The notes: generated from the sequence alone by a model not told the origin. Shown: positions 9,801 through 17,388, counted from the stretch's first letter. The stretch: 64,000 nucleotides of DNA from Nocardioides flavescens (GCF_009823805.1 NZ_WUEK01000009.1:124001-188000), one strand, 5' to 3'. Program-made: numbers and translations.

Positions 9801-11302
9801 TCTACGACCTCAAGTTGCTCAACCCGCGCAGCGATGACCGGCTGGTGATCGGGGTGGCCGACCTGCCGGACCAGCAGCGCCAGGACGCCGTGCACTTCGT
9901 GCCCGACGTCGACGGCAACCTCGCGGTGTTCGGCACGAGCGGCAGCGGCAAGTCGGTCCTGCTCCGCACCCTGGCCGCCGCTGCCGGTGTCACGCCGCGC
10001 GGTGGGCCCGTCGAGGTGTACGGCCTCGACTTCGGCTCCGGAGGGCTACGCATGCTCGAGCAGCTGCCGCACGTCGGGGCCGTGGTCAACGGTGACCAGA
10101 CCGACCGCGTCTCACGCCTGTTCCGGCGGCTCAAGGCCGTCGCCGACCGCCGCGCCGGGACCTTCACGGCGGCTGAGGCCGGCACGATCGGTGACTACCG
10201 CCGGGCCGCGGGGGAGCCGGACGAGCCGAGGATCCTCCTCCTGATCGACAACTTCCCGGCGTTCCGCAATGACTACGACGGGGTCATCGGACGCTCCCAC
10301 AACTACGCCGCCTTCCAGCAGCTGCTCTCGGAGGGACGCAAGCTGGGCATCCACGTGATCCTCACCGCCGACCGTCCGGCCAGCGTCCCCGGTTCGGTCA
10401 GCAGCAGCGTGCCGCGTCGTGTCGTGCTCCGGATGGCCGACGAGAGCTCCTACGCGGCACTCGACGTGCCGCGCGACGTGCTGTCGTCGTCGTCGCCCCC
10501 CGGTCGTGGGCTGCTCGACGACCGCGAGGTGCAGGTCGCTGTCCTCGGCGGCGCGGCCGACGTCGCCGATCAGGCCTCGGCCCTGCGGCGCCTGGGCGAG
10601 TCGATCGCGCGGACGGGACGCCGGCCGGCGCTACCGGTCGGCTCGTTGCCCACCGAGGTCAAGCTCGTGGACCTGCCCACGCAGGTCGACGGACGCCCGC
10701 TCCTCGGCGTGTCCGACGAGGATCTCGAGCCGATGGGCTTCGACCCCCAGGGTGTCCTGCTGGTGACGGGCGGGCCCGGGAGCGGGCGCTCGATGGCGCT
10801 GTCGGGCCTGGTTCAGTCGCTGCGGCGCTGCGACCCGGGCATCGAGACGTGGTACGTCGGGGGCTCGCGCTCGGCGCTGGGTGCCCGCGAGGACTGGACC
10901 GGCACCGCGCGCACCCTCGAGGAGGTCCAGGAGCTCGTGCCGTCCCTCATCGAGCACCTCGGCCGGTCCGGCGAGCCGCGCAGTGCGGTCATCGTCGAAG
11001 GGCTCTCGGACTTCCAGGTCCCCAAGGTCGCAGAGCTGCTCGTGGAGCTGGTGCGCACCGTCAAGCGCAGTGACCATCTGTTCATCGGCGAGGCCGAGAA
11101 CAGCCAGTTCGGGGGATTCGGCGCGTCGCTGCTGACCGAGGTGAGGGGGTCTCGCCGGGGCCTGCTCCTCCAGCCCGAGCCGGCTGACGGGGATCTGCTC
11201 AGGGTCCAGCTGCCGCGGGCCTCGCGCAACGAGTTCCCGCCCGGTCGTGGCTACTACGTGAGTGGCGGGAAGGTGGTCCGCGTTCAGCTCCCCCTGGTCT
11301 GA
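6806..11302 (+). CDS. EccC/EssC-type type VII secretion ATPase with ubiquitin-like and FHA domains
   Basis: 1498 residues. Order: a YukD/ubiquitin-like beta-grasp stretch (1-75, with TVGEIANAL), an FHA domain (about 95-190, VGRDPGC, VSGTHARI, DLDSANG), two membrane helices (about 240-285), then three FtsK/SpoIIIE-type ATPase domains. Domain 1 has a complete Walker A (GTTGSGKS, 719-726) and Walker B Asp825-Glu826. Domain 2 has GTSGSGKS (1043-1050) but Asp1148-Asn1149 in place of Asp-Glu. Domain 3 has GGPGSGRS (1322-1329), with Arg for the Walker A Lys. EccC/EssC proteins dock WXG100 substrates and drive their export, and only domain 1 is normally catalytic. WXG100 genes follow directly. EccB, EccD, EccE and mycosin genes are absent from the visible part of the locus. 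Confidence 0.93.
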   Translation: MKLKIAYERSDGTTADIAVTADATSTVGEIANALWAADPVTRGREVPRDGLTLAVGPPASHDRVVLPPERAVGESRVASGFAARAVKAGHDAVADAGHVAVVRIVAGPERGREFRLSPGSSTVGRDPGCAVVLVDPYVSGTHARIDVAETIEVVDLDSANGLEADGETVTRWVAQPGHTVVIGDTELAIEPLNRSISVEAAVGGFQNAAVPFNRSPRVEARFPFRELARPQVPTESDTPPFPWLLMLAPIAMGGAMYAATRNPLSLMFVALSPMMMIANFVMSRQRSARKQESEIGRFEAHLSRLAEQLGGLRAAEQPARLAEAPSVLAVYEQVLVRGPLTWTRRPEHWSFLHLRLGLATLPSRTTVAEREGPVDGLIDHADRLETVVAEHATVVGVPVVESLEAAGALGLVGHGDHVGDLLRAVVVQLSGLHSPAELILAAVAPATRSDDLDWLKWLPHTSSPHSPLTRSHLADSAAAGDSLVAELDELIDHRLGQRGAAQQSRGAMAEDLAAGNSGGRVGSTGSERPVPVTPSVVVVVQEGTHVDRARLVRVAERGADVGVHLIWVADTVGELPAVCRSYVDVSGGPSAASVHHVRLGSSVFDVTVEGVSAAHALEFSRRMAAMVDAGALVEDATDLPRNVPVLSLLGEALASRPEAVLDRWDQNDSIVSRASGGARRQAVAKKDKKPTLRALVGKVGADSLHLDLRSHGPHALVAGTTGSGKSEFLQAWVLGMAAEYSPDRVTMLFVDYKGGAAFAECVDLPHCVGLVTDLSPHLVQRSLTSLAAEVHHREVLFNQKKAKDLIELERRGDPDCPPALVLVIDEFAALAAEVPAFVDGVVDIAQRGRSLGIHLVMATQRPAGVIRDNIRANTNLRIALRMADETDSQDVLGSPVAAHLDPDAPGRALAKTGPGRLVPFQSAYAGGWSDADASTSSIAIHELRFGTETPWRPAAVATEVELEAGPTDLQRLVGTISVAAREGALRVPRRPWLPELSKVYDLKLLNPRSDDRLVIGVADLPDQQRQDAVHFVPDVDGNLAVFGTSGSGKSVLLRTLAAAAGVTPRGGPVEVYGLDFGSGGLRMLEQLPHVGAVVNGDQTDRVSRLFRRLKAVADRRAGTFTAAEAGTIGDYRRAAGEPDEPRILLLIDNFPAFRNDYDGVIGRSHNYAAFQQLLSEGRKLGIHVILTADRPASVPGSVSSSVPRRVVLRMADESSYAALDVPRDVLSSSSPPGRGLLDDREVQVAVLGGAADVADQASALRRLGESIARTGRRPALPVGSLPTEVKLVDLPTQVDGRPLLGVSDEDLEPMGFDPQGVLLVTGGPGSGRSMALSGLVQSLRRCDPGIETWYVGGSRSALGAREDWTGTARTLEEVQELVPSLIEHLGRSGEPRSAVIVEGLSDFQVPKVAELLVELVRTVKRSDHLFIGEAENSQFGGFGASLLTEVRGSRRGLLLQPEPADGDLLRVQLPRASRNEFPPGRGYYVSGGKVVRVQLPLV

Positions 11303-11315
11303 CGAGCCAGACAGG

Positions 11316-11339
11316 GGACCTGTCCCCATCGACAGGTCC
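11316..11339 (+). other. Stem-loop between the secretion ATPase and WXG100 genes
   Basis: A perfect 9-bp stem (GGACCTGTC, 11316-11324; GACAGGTCC, 11331-11339) with a 6-nt loop lies 14 bp after the ATPase stop in the 118-bp gap before the WXG100 gene. There is no T-run, so it could be a weak terminator, a processing site or a 3'-end stabiliser. It would allow the small secreted proteins to be made at a different level from the ATPase. Confidence 0.45.
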
Positions 11340-11420
11340 ACGCTCAGACGGTTGCATCGGCACCGTCAACCATCGCACCGCTCACTTCCGGACCAAGTTC
11401 CGATTCCAAGGAGATCAGCC

Positions 11421-11717
11421 ATGCCGAACATGAACGTCACCTTCGCCGAGATGCAGGACGCCGCCAACCGTCTGCGCAACGGCAAGGAGGAGCTCATCGC
11501 CAAGCTCGAGGAGCTCTCGAGCCAGATCGACAACCTCGTCTCGAGCGGCTTCGTCACCGACACCGCCTCTGGCGCCTACTCCGAGAAGTTCCACGAGTTT
11601 AAGACCGGCGCCACCACTGTCGTCGGCAGCCTGGACGGCCTCTCCTCCTTCCTCGACGGTGCCGCCTCCGCCCTGCAGACCGCCGACCAGGACCTGGCCA
11701 ACCAGATCCGGGCCTGA
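11421..11717 (+). CDS. WXG100-family protein lacking the WXG motif
   Basis: 98 residues from ATG at 11421, chosen because AAGGAG stands 8 bp upstream; the frame is open earlier but without a ribosome site. It is a two-helix hairpin of WXG100 size. The turn where W-x-G is expected reads SGFVTDTASGAYSEKF, with Phe in the Trp position and no WxG. The downstream helix pattern (DTASGAYSEKFHEF) fits the family, and it sits directly after an EccC-like ATPase. No YxxxD/E secretion motif is seen at the C-terminus. It is the likely main exported small protein of this system, probably as a homodimer or as a heterodimer with the next product. Confidence 0.85.
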   Translation: MPNMNVTFAEMQDAANRLRNGKEELIAKLEELSSQIDNLVSSGFVTDTASGAYSEKFHEFKTGATTVVGSLDGLSSFLDGAASALQTADQDLANQIRA

Positions 11718-11745
11718 CGCCGAGACCCGCTGAGGAGCCGACCCC

Positions 11746-12036
11746 GTGCCCGATCTCGATCTGGACCTCGCCGCACTCGACCAGCTGTTCAAGGACCTGC
11801 TGAACGTGTCCATGGAGTTCGACGCGATCTCGCAGGTCGACCAGGGGCTGCAGGAGGCGGTCGGCGACGATGTGCTCAAGGCCCGGATCCACGACTGGGC
11901 CAACGGCTGGGACGATCGGCGCGTCGAGATCCAGCTGTCGCTCGAGGCTCTCTACAAGGCGGTCAACTCGACGCACGACACCTTCGTCGGAGCCGACACG
12001 AAACTGACCGAGAAGATGAACGGGCAGGACGGCTGA
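11746..12036 (+). CDS. Small helical WXG100-like partner protein
   Basis: 96 residues, GTG start with GAGGAG-type ribosome site ten bases upstream. It is mostly helical and acidic. A central WANGWDD block lies between two predicted helices, in the position of a WXG turn. Size, position 28 bp after the WXG100 gene and layout suggest the second member of an ESX-type heterodimer, although sequence similarity alone does not settle this. It ends 1 bp before the next start. Confidence 0.75.
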   Translation: MPDLDLDLAALDQLFKDLLNVSMEFDAISQVDQGLQEAVGDDVLKARIHDWANGWDDRRVEIQLSLEALYKAVNSTHDTFVGADTKLTEKMNGQDG

Positions 12037-12037
12037 C

Positions 12038-13390
12038 ATGGACCTCGCCCCCCTCCCCGGCGACCCGGACACGGTGTCGCGCGAGGCTCAGAAGATGCAG
12101 GCCGCGGCCGACAGGATGTCGGCCGCGGCCCGGATCCTGGGCCGGATCGCGGCCTCGGAGGAGTTCACCTCCAAGGCGACCGACGCCTTGGAGGGCAACG
12201 CGGCCGAGATGCAGCAGGTCGTCACGCACGCTGCCACCCGCTACCGCGGGGCCGGCGAGGCGCTGACGGTCTACGCCCGCGTGCTCCACGAGGCCCAGCT
12301 CGAGGCCGAGCGTGCACGAAGCGCTGCTGCGTCCACGGACACCGCACTTCCGGCCGCCCGTGTCCGGGAGGCGCGCGTCGCCCTCATGAACCCGCTCCTC
12401 GACGAGCCCAGTCGAGTCGACCTGCAGCGCGACCTCGTCCAGGCGAAGGCCGCGTTCGACCAAGAGGTGGCCCAGCAGAGAGCAGCCAAGACGGCCTACG
12501 AGGCCGCCCAGGCGAAGGTGTCCGCCGCCGCGGCGGTCGCGGCCTCGCGGATCGAGGACGCCGTGCGGCACAGCGGTCTGAACGACACCTTCTGGGACAA
12601 CGCCCGAGGCTGGAGCGACAAGTACCTGGTGCCTGCGCTCGAGGCGGTGGTCACCGTCGCTGAGTGGGTCGGCACGATCTGCACGATCGCCTCCGTGGTG
12701 TGCGCCTTCATCCCCGGGCTGCAGCCTCTCGCCGCTGTGCTGTTCGCGGCTGGACGGGTGATGACGATCGCGTCCGTCCTGGCTCAGGGCGGACTGGCGC
12801 TGCTGGGCGAGCGGACCTGGGGACAGTTCGCCAGCGCCTCCATCCTCGCCCTCGTGACGCTGGGCAGGGCGAAGTATGCGCTGTCGAAGCAGACCGCGAC
12901 CGGTGCAAAGGGTCTAGATGGCTCGGACCTCATGAAGGGTATGGAATTCAAGGATTCGATGCGCTACGCCAAGACTTACCTCGTCGGAGGCGGAACGGAT
13001 GCGAAGGCTGGGCTTGGCGAGTTGGCCAAGGAGGGGCTCCAGTTTGGGGGCGGCAAGGTAGGCGAGGTTGCCGCGGGGTCTTCCGGCAAGGTGGTCAGCG
13101 ACTACCTCGTCGAGATTGCCTTCGACTACTCGAACGCCGATGTCTCGGCGATCTCGCTGATGGGAGGACTCGGAGCCGCGGCGACCGAGTACGCCATCGA
13201 CAGTGCTTTCCCACCCGACCACGCGTGGTCGACGGACGACCTCGCCACGCACGACGCCGATGTCCTGGGAGACGTCCGTACCGCGGACCTGGACGCCCTG
13301 ATGGCGAAGTCCTTCGGAACGCCCGGTGAGCCGCGGCTGGACCTGCGCATGCAGGTCTGTTCGGCCAGCGGGGGTGGTGGCGGATGGTGA
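12038..13390 (+). CDS. Putative type VII secretion substrate with membrane segment and variable C-terminus
   Basis: 450 residues. The N-terminal ~180 residues are Ala-rich helices starting LAPLPGDPDTVSREAQKMQ and containing YRGAGEALTVYARVLHEAQ, the style of WXG-like N-termini that target larger proteins to type VII secretion. A hydrophobic block at about 205-262 could form two membrane helices. The C-terminal part (about 285 onward) has no recognised domain and ends in a Gly-rich tail. The DNA at about 12,890-13,150 is visibly less GC-rich and uses codons such as AAG-GGT-CTA and GGT-ATG-GAA, unlike its surroundings. This is as expected for an exchanged effector C-terminus. Toxin activity is not shown by any motif I can see. 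Confidence 0.75.
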   Translation: MDLAPLPGDPDTVSREAQKMQAAADRMSAAARILGRIAASEEFTSKATDALEGNAAEMQQVVTHAATRYRGAGEALTVYARVLHEAQLEAERARSAAASTDTALPAARVREARVALMNPLLDEPSRVDLQRDLVQAKAAFDQEVAQQRAAKTAYEAAQAKVSAAAAVAASRIEDAVRHSGLNDTFWDNARGWSDKYLVPALEAVVTVAEWVGTICTIASVVCAFIPGLQPLAAVLFAAGRVMTIASVLAQGGLALLGERTWGQFASASILALVTLGRAKYALSKQTATGAKGLDGSDLMKGMEFKDSMRYAKTYLVGGGTDAKAGLGELAKEGLQFGGGKVGEVAAGSSGKVVSDYLVEIAFDYSNADVSAISLMGGLGAAATEYAIDSAFPPDHAWSTDDLATHDADVLGDVRTADLDALMAKSFGTPGEPRLDLRMQVCSASGGGGGW

Positions 13391-13956
13391 CAGCCAGAGC
13401 GACTGCGGTCAGGGGGACGCTTCCCTCCGGCTGGCATCTCGCCGACCCTCAGGACGACGCAGCCTGGGAAGGACTGGTGCGCACGGTGCTGGCCGGCCTC
13501 GTGCACCGCGAGGCGACCGTCGACCGCATCCATCGGGAGCTGGAACGGGCGCGAGCCTTCATGCGGTCCTCGGCCCGCGACGCGCAGTGGTTCCTGGTGA
13601 CCAGCGAGGCGATGAGCTCGCCGGTGCCGGTCGTGGTCGCCGTCGGCTGGGTCGAGGTCGCCCGGGCGCCCCGCCCGGCGGCGCTCGACGACACCTCGAC
13701 CTCGGCGCTGCCCGGTGTCATGACGGTCTCGGTCGGCCAGCACGACGTCGGGGGCCGTCCCACCCTGGTGCGCCACGACCTGCTGGTGGGCGCCGACGAC
13801 GTCGTCCGTGAGCGCGTCGTCGCTCTGGGGTACGACGACGCCGCGGGGGTCAGGATCGCGATGGAGGTCAGCACCTCGGACCTGGCGGCATTCGCGGACC
13901 TGACAGCGTCGGCCACGAGCTTCCTGGCGGCGTTCCAGTGGGGAGGTCAGGCGTGA
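13384..13956 (+). CDS. Unknown protein of the secretion locus (paralogue A)
   Basis: 190 residues, soluble, no signal peptide or known motif. It starts inside the end of the preceding substrate gene (ATGGTGA overlap) and is overlapped by the next gene. The layout is an N-terminal helix rich in Arg/Ala (ERARAFMRSSARDAQ), a strand pair around PVPVVVAVGWVEV and a C-terminal helix (DLAAFADLTASATSFLAAF). The next gene shows the same layout, so the two look like diverged duplicates. The tight coupling to the putative substrate suggests a chaperone, immunity or accessory role. This is position-based inference only. Confidence 0.75.
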   Translation: MVTARATAVRGTLPSGWHLADPQDDAAWEGLVRTVLAGLVHREATVDRIHRELERARAFMRSSARDAQWFLVTSEAMSSPVPVVVAVGWVEVARAPRPAALDDTSTSALPGVMTVSVGQHDVGGRPTLVRHDLLVGADDVVRERVVALGYDDAAGVRIAMEVSTSDLAAFADLTASATSFLAAFQWGGQA

Positions 13957-14573
13957 CCGAGACCGTCTCGTCAGATGCTGCGACCCCACTGCTGGACTTC
14001 ATGCTCATCGGGAGCTGGTGGCACGTCGCGCTGGACTCCGATGTGGGGATCGCGCGGTCCGCGAAGCGGCTGGCGGAGGAGGTGACCGGCCGTCACGATG
14101 CCTTCGCCCAGGTCCGGATGGAGCTGCGTCAGGACGTCGTGCGAGCGGCTCGTGCCGCCCGTCGTGCCGGAGGCACGGACTTCTGGTTCGCGCGCCAGCT
14201 CGTTCCCGACCTCCACCTGCCCGTCAACCTGACGGTCTACTGGCCGGAGGTCGAGCGTGACAGCGCGGTCACCGACCTGGACGCCGAGACGGCGGCCTTC
14301 GCAGACGGGATCGGGCGGGCCGGCGGGGGACAGGTCGAGGTCGTCGCGTTGCTCGAGGACTGGGGCGTCGTGCGGTCGAGGGTCGTCCGTCGAGGCGAGG
14401 ACACTCAGGCCGGGGCCTTCGACCAGCTCGCTGTGGCGTACTGGCTCCTCCCGCCCGATCAGGGCAAGGTCTGCATGTTGGAGTTCGGGAGCCCCGCGAC
14501 GGCGGTGGCGGACGAGCTGGTCGAGCTGTTCGACGTCGTCGTCGGGTCGGTCTCGGTGCGCCCCGCGGACTGA
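13953..14573 (+). CDS. Unknown protein of the secretion locus (paralogue B)
   Basis: 206 residues from GTG at 13953 (GTGA overlap with the previous stop). It is soluble and has no recognised domain. It repeats the plan of paralogue A: an Arg/Ala helix (VVRAARAARRAGG), FWFAR, a strand pair around LPVNLTVYWPEV and a closing segment FGSPATAVADELVELFDVV. It is the last gene of the secretion locus; the next gene is convergent, 29 bp away. The gap contains only a short GATCC-GCC-GGATC hairpin. Confidence 0.75.
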   Translation: MTETVSSDAATPLLDFMLIGSWWHVALDSDVGIARSAKRLAEEVTGRHDAFAQVRMELRQDVVRAARAARRAGGTDFWFARQLVPDLHLPVNLTVYWPEVERDSAVTDLDAETAAFADGIGRAGGGQVEVVALLEDWGVVRSRVVRRGEDTQAGAFDQLAVAYWLLPPDQGKVCMLEFGSPATAVADELVELFDVVVGSVSVRPAD

Positions 14574-14602
14574 GGCCTGATCCGCCGGATCCCGTGGTTG
14601 TC

Positions 14603-15694
14603 TCAGCCCGGGCGCGGCACCCACCCCAGCGCCGGCGCGACCTCGCGAGCGAGGTCGGCGAGCAGACGGGTGTTGTCGCGCAGACCGAACGCCGGGGGCA
14701 GGAACAGCACCAGCTCGTCGGTCGCGGCCAGGCCGGGGTCGGCCAGGACCGACGCGACGACCTGGTCCGGCGTCCCGTGGTGGACGGGGCTGATCCGCAT
14801 CCCGGCGGGCAGGTCGGCCGAGACCACCGGTGTGAGGGCTCCAGCCGGCCGGGAGGCCGCCATGCCCTCGGTGCGCCGCTGGTGGTCGTACGCCGCGTAG
14901 CGCTCGCGCAGGTCCGCCGACGTGCCCGGCAGGACCGACGCGGCGACCACGACCGGGGGCGGGTCGCCCGCCTGCACCTCGGCCCACCGGTGGCGGTAGG
15001 CCGCGATCACCCGGGCCTGGTGCTCCGGGAAGGACTCCCCGTGGTCGAGCCCGTGGAGTACCGTGCCGAGCATCACCGCGAGACCGAGCTCGGCGGCGTG
15101 CACCGCGGAGCCGACGCTGCCGACCCCCTGGCGCACCCGGGAGCGGAGTCCCGGACTGTGCGGCGTGACGCGCAGGGCGGTGCCGACGGGAGCTCCCTGG
15201 CCCTCACCGTCGACGACGTGCAGGGGTTCGCCCTCGACCGCGGCGAGGAAGCGGCGCAGCCGGTGCTGCGCCTCCTCCCGTGCGTCGGCGTCGACCGCGC
15301 CGAAGACGGAGTCGAACGACGCCGTGCCGCTGGCCGACAGCGTCAGCTGCAGGCGCCCGCCCACGAGGAGGTCGGTGACCCCGGCGGCTTCGGCCAGGAG
15401 CACGGGCTCCTGGTAGCGCATCGGCAGCACCGCGGTGCCCAGCGAGATGGAGGAGGTGTGCTGGCCGACGGCGGAGAGGAACGGCAGGGGCGAGGAGAGG
15501 TAGTGGTCGAAGTGGCGCTGGTAGACCCACCCCGAGTCGTAGCCGAGCTCCTCGGCCGCCCGGAACAGCGACACCCCGTCCCGGAGACCGGCGGCGGGCC
15601 CGGCGGCGTCGCTGAACGACACGCGGGTGTTGAAGCCGATCCGGCGTACGAGGCGACGACCGGTCTCGGGTGGGGCGAGGGCGGCGGTGGTCAC
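14603..15694 (-). CDS. LLM-class flavin-dependent monooxygenase
   Basis: 363 residues, bacterial-luciferase-like TIM barrel. Visible features are RIGFNTRVSF at strand 1, RAAEELGYDSGWVYQRHF, the TSSISLGTAVLPMRYQEPVLLAE block and LSASGTASF. The GTG start is used because it overlaps the stop of the ATP-binding gene (GTGA). As the last gene of a peptide/nickel-type ABC import operon in a sulfur region, it probably oxidises the imported compound with FMNH2 and O2, releasing sulfite or a thiol product. The substrate is not known. The FMNH2 could come from the flavin reductase encoded at 24947-25474. Confidence 0.85.
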   Translation of the reverse strand: MTTAALAPPETGRRLVRRIGFNTRVSFSDAAGPAAGLRDGVSLFRAAEELGYDSGWVYQRHFDHYLSSPLPFLSAVGQHTSSISLGTAVLPMRYQEPVLLAEAAGVTDLLVGGRLQLTLSASGTASFDSVFGAVDADAREEAQHRLRRFLAAVEGEPLHVVDGEGQGAPVGTALRVTPHSPGLRSRVRQGVGSVGSAVHAAELGLAVMLGTVLHGLDHGESFPEHQARVIAAYRHRWAEVQAGDPPPVVVAASVLPGTSADLRERYAAYDHQRRTEGMAASRPAGALTPVVSADLPAGMRISPVHHGTPDQVVASVLADPGLAATDELVLFLPPAFGLRDNTRLLADLAREVAPALGWVPRPG

Positions 15695-17388
15695 GACGCC
15701 TGCTCGGCCAGCGCGGGTCGGCGGGCCGCGCCGGCGTCGGGGATCGAGGCGAGCAGCGTGCGCGTGTAGTCCTCGCGCGGCGCGTCGAAGATCCGCTCTA
15801 CCGTGCCGTCCTCGACGACCCGCCCGCGGCGCACGACGCTGACGGTGTGCGCGAGCTGCCGCACCAGGGCGAGGTCGTGGGAGACGAAGACGTAGGTCAG
15901 ACCCAACTCGGCCTGCAGGCGCAGCAGCACCTGCACGATGTCGGCCTGCACGCTCACGTCGAGCGCCGAGGTCGGCTCGTCCAGGACGATCACGTCGGGC
16001 CTGAGCACCAGCGCGCGGGCGATGGCCACCCGCTGCCGCTGCCCGCCGGAGAGCGCGTCGGGGCGCCGGGCGAGCAGGGCGTGGTCGAGGCCGACGGCGT
16101 CGAGCGCCTCCCGCACGGCCTCGCGGCGCCCGGCCTTGTCGCCCACCCGGAACCGGTCGAGCGGCTCGCGCACCAGCCGCTCGACCTTCCACGTCGGGTC
16201 GAGGGAGGTGAAGGGGTTCTGGTAGACGAACTGCAGGTGGCGGCGCACCGAGCGGAGCTCGGCGTGGGAGCGGCCGTCGACGCGCTCGCCCGCGACGACG
16301 ATCTCACCGGAGTCGGGGGTCTCGAGGCCGAGCAGCAGGCGGATCGTGGTCGTCTTGCCCGACCCCGACTCGCCCACGATCGCGTGGGTGGTGCCCGCAG
16401 GCACCGCGAAGGACAGGTCGTCGACGGCGGTGAGCTCCTGCCCGTGCACCGAGAACCGCTTCGTCACGCCACGCACCTCGATCTTGGGCGCGCTGGCCGG
16501 GTCCGCGCGGCGTGCCTCCCCGACGGCGCGCAGGTCGGCGTAGCGGTCGGGGTTGAGGGCCGGCACGTCGTCGTGCAGCCGCTGGGCGTAGGCCGACGTC
16601 GGTGCTGTCGAGACCTGCGACGTGGGACCCGACTCCTGCACGGTCCCGCCCTTGAGGACGACGACGGAGTCGGCCCGCTCGGCCGCGATCGCGAGGTCGT
16701 GCGTGATGAGCAGCATGCTGATGTCGAGCGAGTCCCGCAGCTCGGACAGCAGGTCGAGGATGCGCTTCTGGATCGTCACGTCGAGGGCCGAGGTGGGCTC
16801 GTCCGCGACGATCAGCGCGGGCTGGGGCAGGACCGCGAGGCCGATCAGCACCCGCTGGAGCATGCCGCCCGAGAGCTGGTGGGGGTACGACGCGAGCACG
16901 CGCTCGGGGTCGTCGAGGCCGACCCGGGCGAGCACGTCGACGACGGCCTGACGCTGGGCGGCCCCGTCGAGCTCGTGCCCGGCCTCGTCGCGCAGCAGGG
17001 CGGAGGCCTCGCGCGCCTGCGAGCCGATGGTGCGCACGGGGTTGAGCGAGCTGGACGGGTCCTGCGGGACGAAGCCGATGGTGCGTCCGCGCAGGGGGCG
17101 GAAGTGCCGCTCGGGCAGGGCGAGCACGTCCTGTCCCTGCAGCTCGACCGTTCCCGTGGCTCGCCCGACCCCGGCGGGGAGCAGGCGCAGCACCGAGCGG
17201 GCGATCGTCGACTTGCCCGAGCCGGACTCGCCGATGAGGGCGAGGCTGTGCCCGCGCGGCAGGTCGAAGGACACGCGGTCGACGACCTGGTGCCCGCCGT
17301 AGGAGACGGAGAGGTCGCGCACCCGCAGCAGCGGCTGGACGGCGGGGGAGTCGGAGGTCGGGGTGCTCAGTCGGCGTTGCGGAGCCAT
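15691..17388 (-). CDS. ABC importer ATPase with two fused nucleotide-binding domains (DppD-DppF type)
   Basis: 565 residues with two complete ABC domains. NBD1 (about 20-270) has Walker A GESGSGKST, signature LSGGMLQR and Walker B VADEPTSALD. NBD2 (about 310-555) has Walker A GESGSGKTT, signature LSGGQRQR and VLDEPTSALD. Such fused ATPases serve oligopeptide/nickel/glutathione-type importers. ATG 17388 lies 22 bp inside the upstream permease gene. It powers the two permeases and lipoprotein encoded upstream in the same operon. Confidence 0.95.
   Translation of the reverse strand: MAPQRRLSTPTSDSPAVQPLLRVRDLSVSYGGHQVVDRVSFDLPRGHSLALIGESGSGKSTIARSVLRLLPAGVGRATGTVELQGQDVLALPERHFRPLRGRTIGFVPQDPSSSLNPVRTIGSQAREASALLRDEAGHELDGAAQRQAVVDVLARVGLDDPERVLASYPHQLSGGMLQRVLIGLAVLPQPALIVADEPTSALDVTIQKRILDLLSELRDSLDISMLLITHDLAIAAERADSVVVLKGGTVQESGPTSQVSTAPTSAYAQRLHDDVPALNPDRYADLRAVGEARRADPASAPKIEVRGVTKRFSVHGQELTAVDDLSFAVPAGTTHAIVGESGSGKTTTIRLLLGLETPDSGEIVVAGERVDGRSHAELRSVRRHLQFVYQNPFTSLDPTWKVERLVREPLDRFRVGDKAGRREAVREALDAVGLDHALLARRPDALSGGQRQRVAIARALVLRPDVIVLDEPTSALDVSVQADIVQVLLRLQAELGLTYVFVSHDLALVRQLAHTVSVVRRGRVVEDGTVERIFDAPREDYTRTLLASIPDAGAARRPALAEQAS

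Noticed and set aside
14579..14591. GATCC-GCC-GGATC hairpin between convergent genes as a terminator
   Set aside because: A 5-bp stem is too short to support the call in this base composition.
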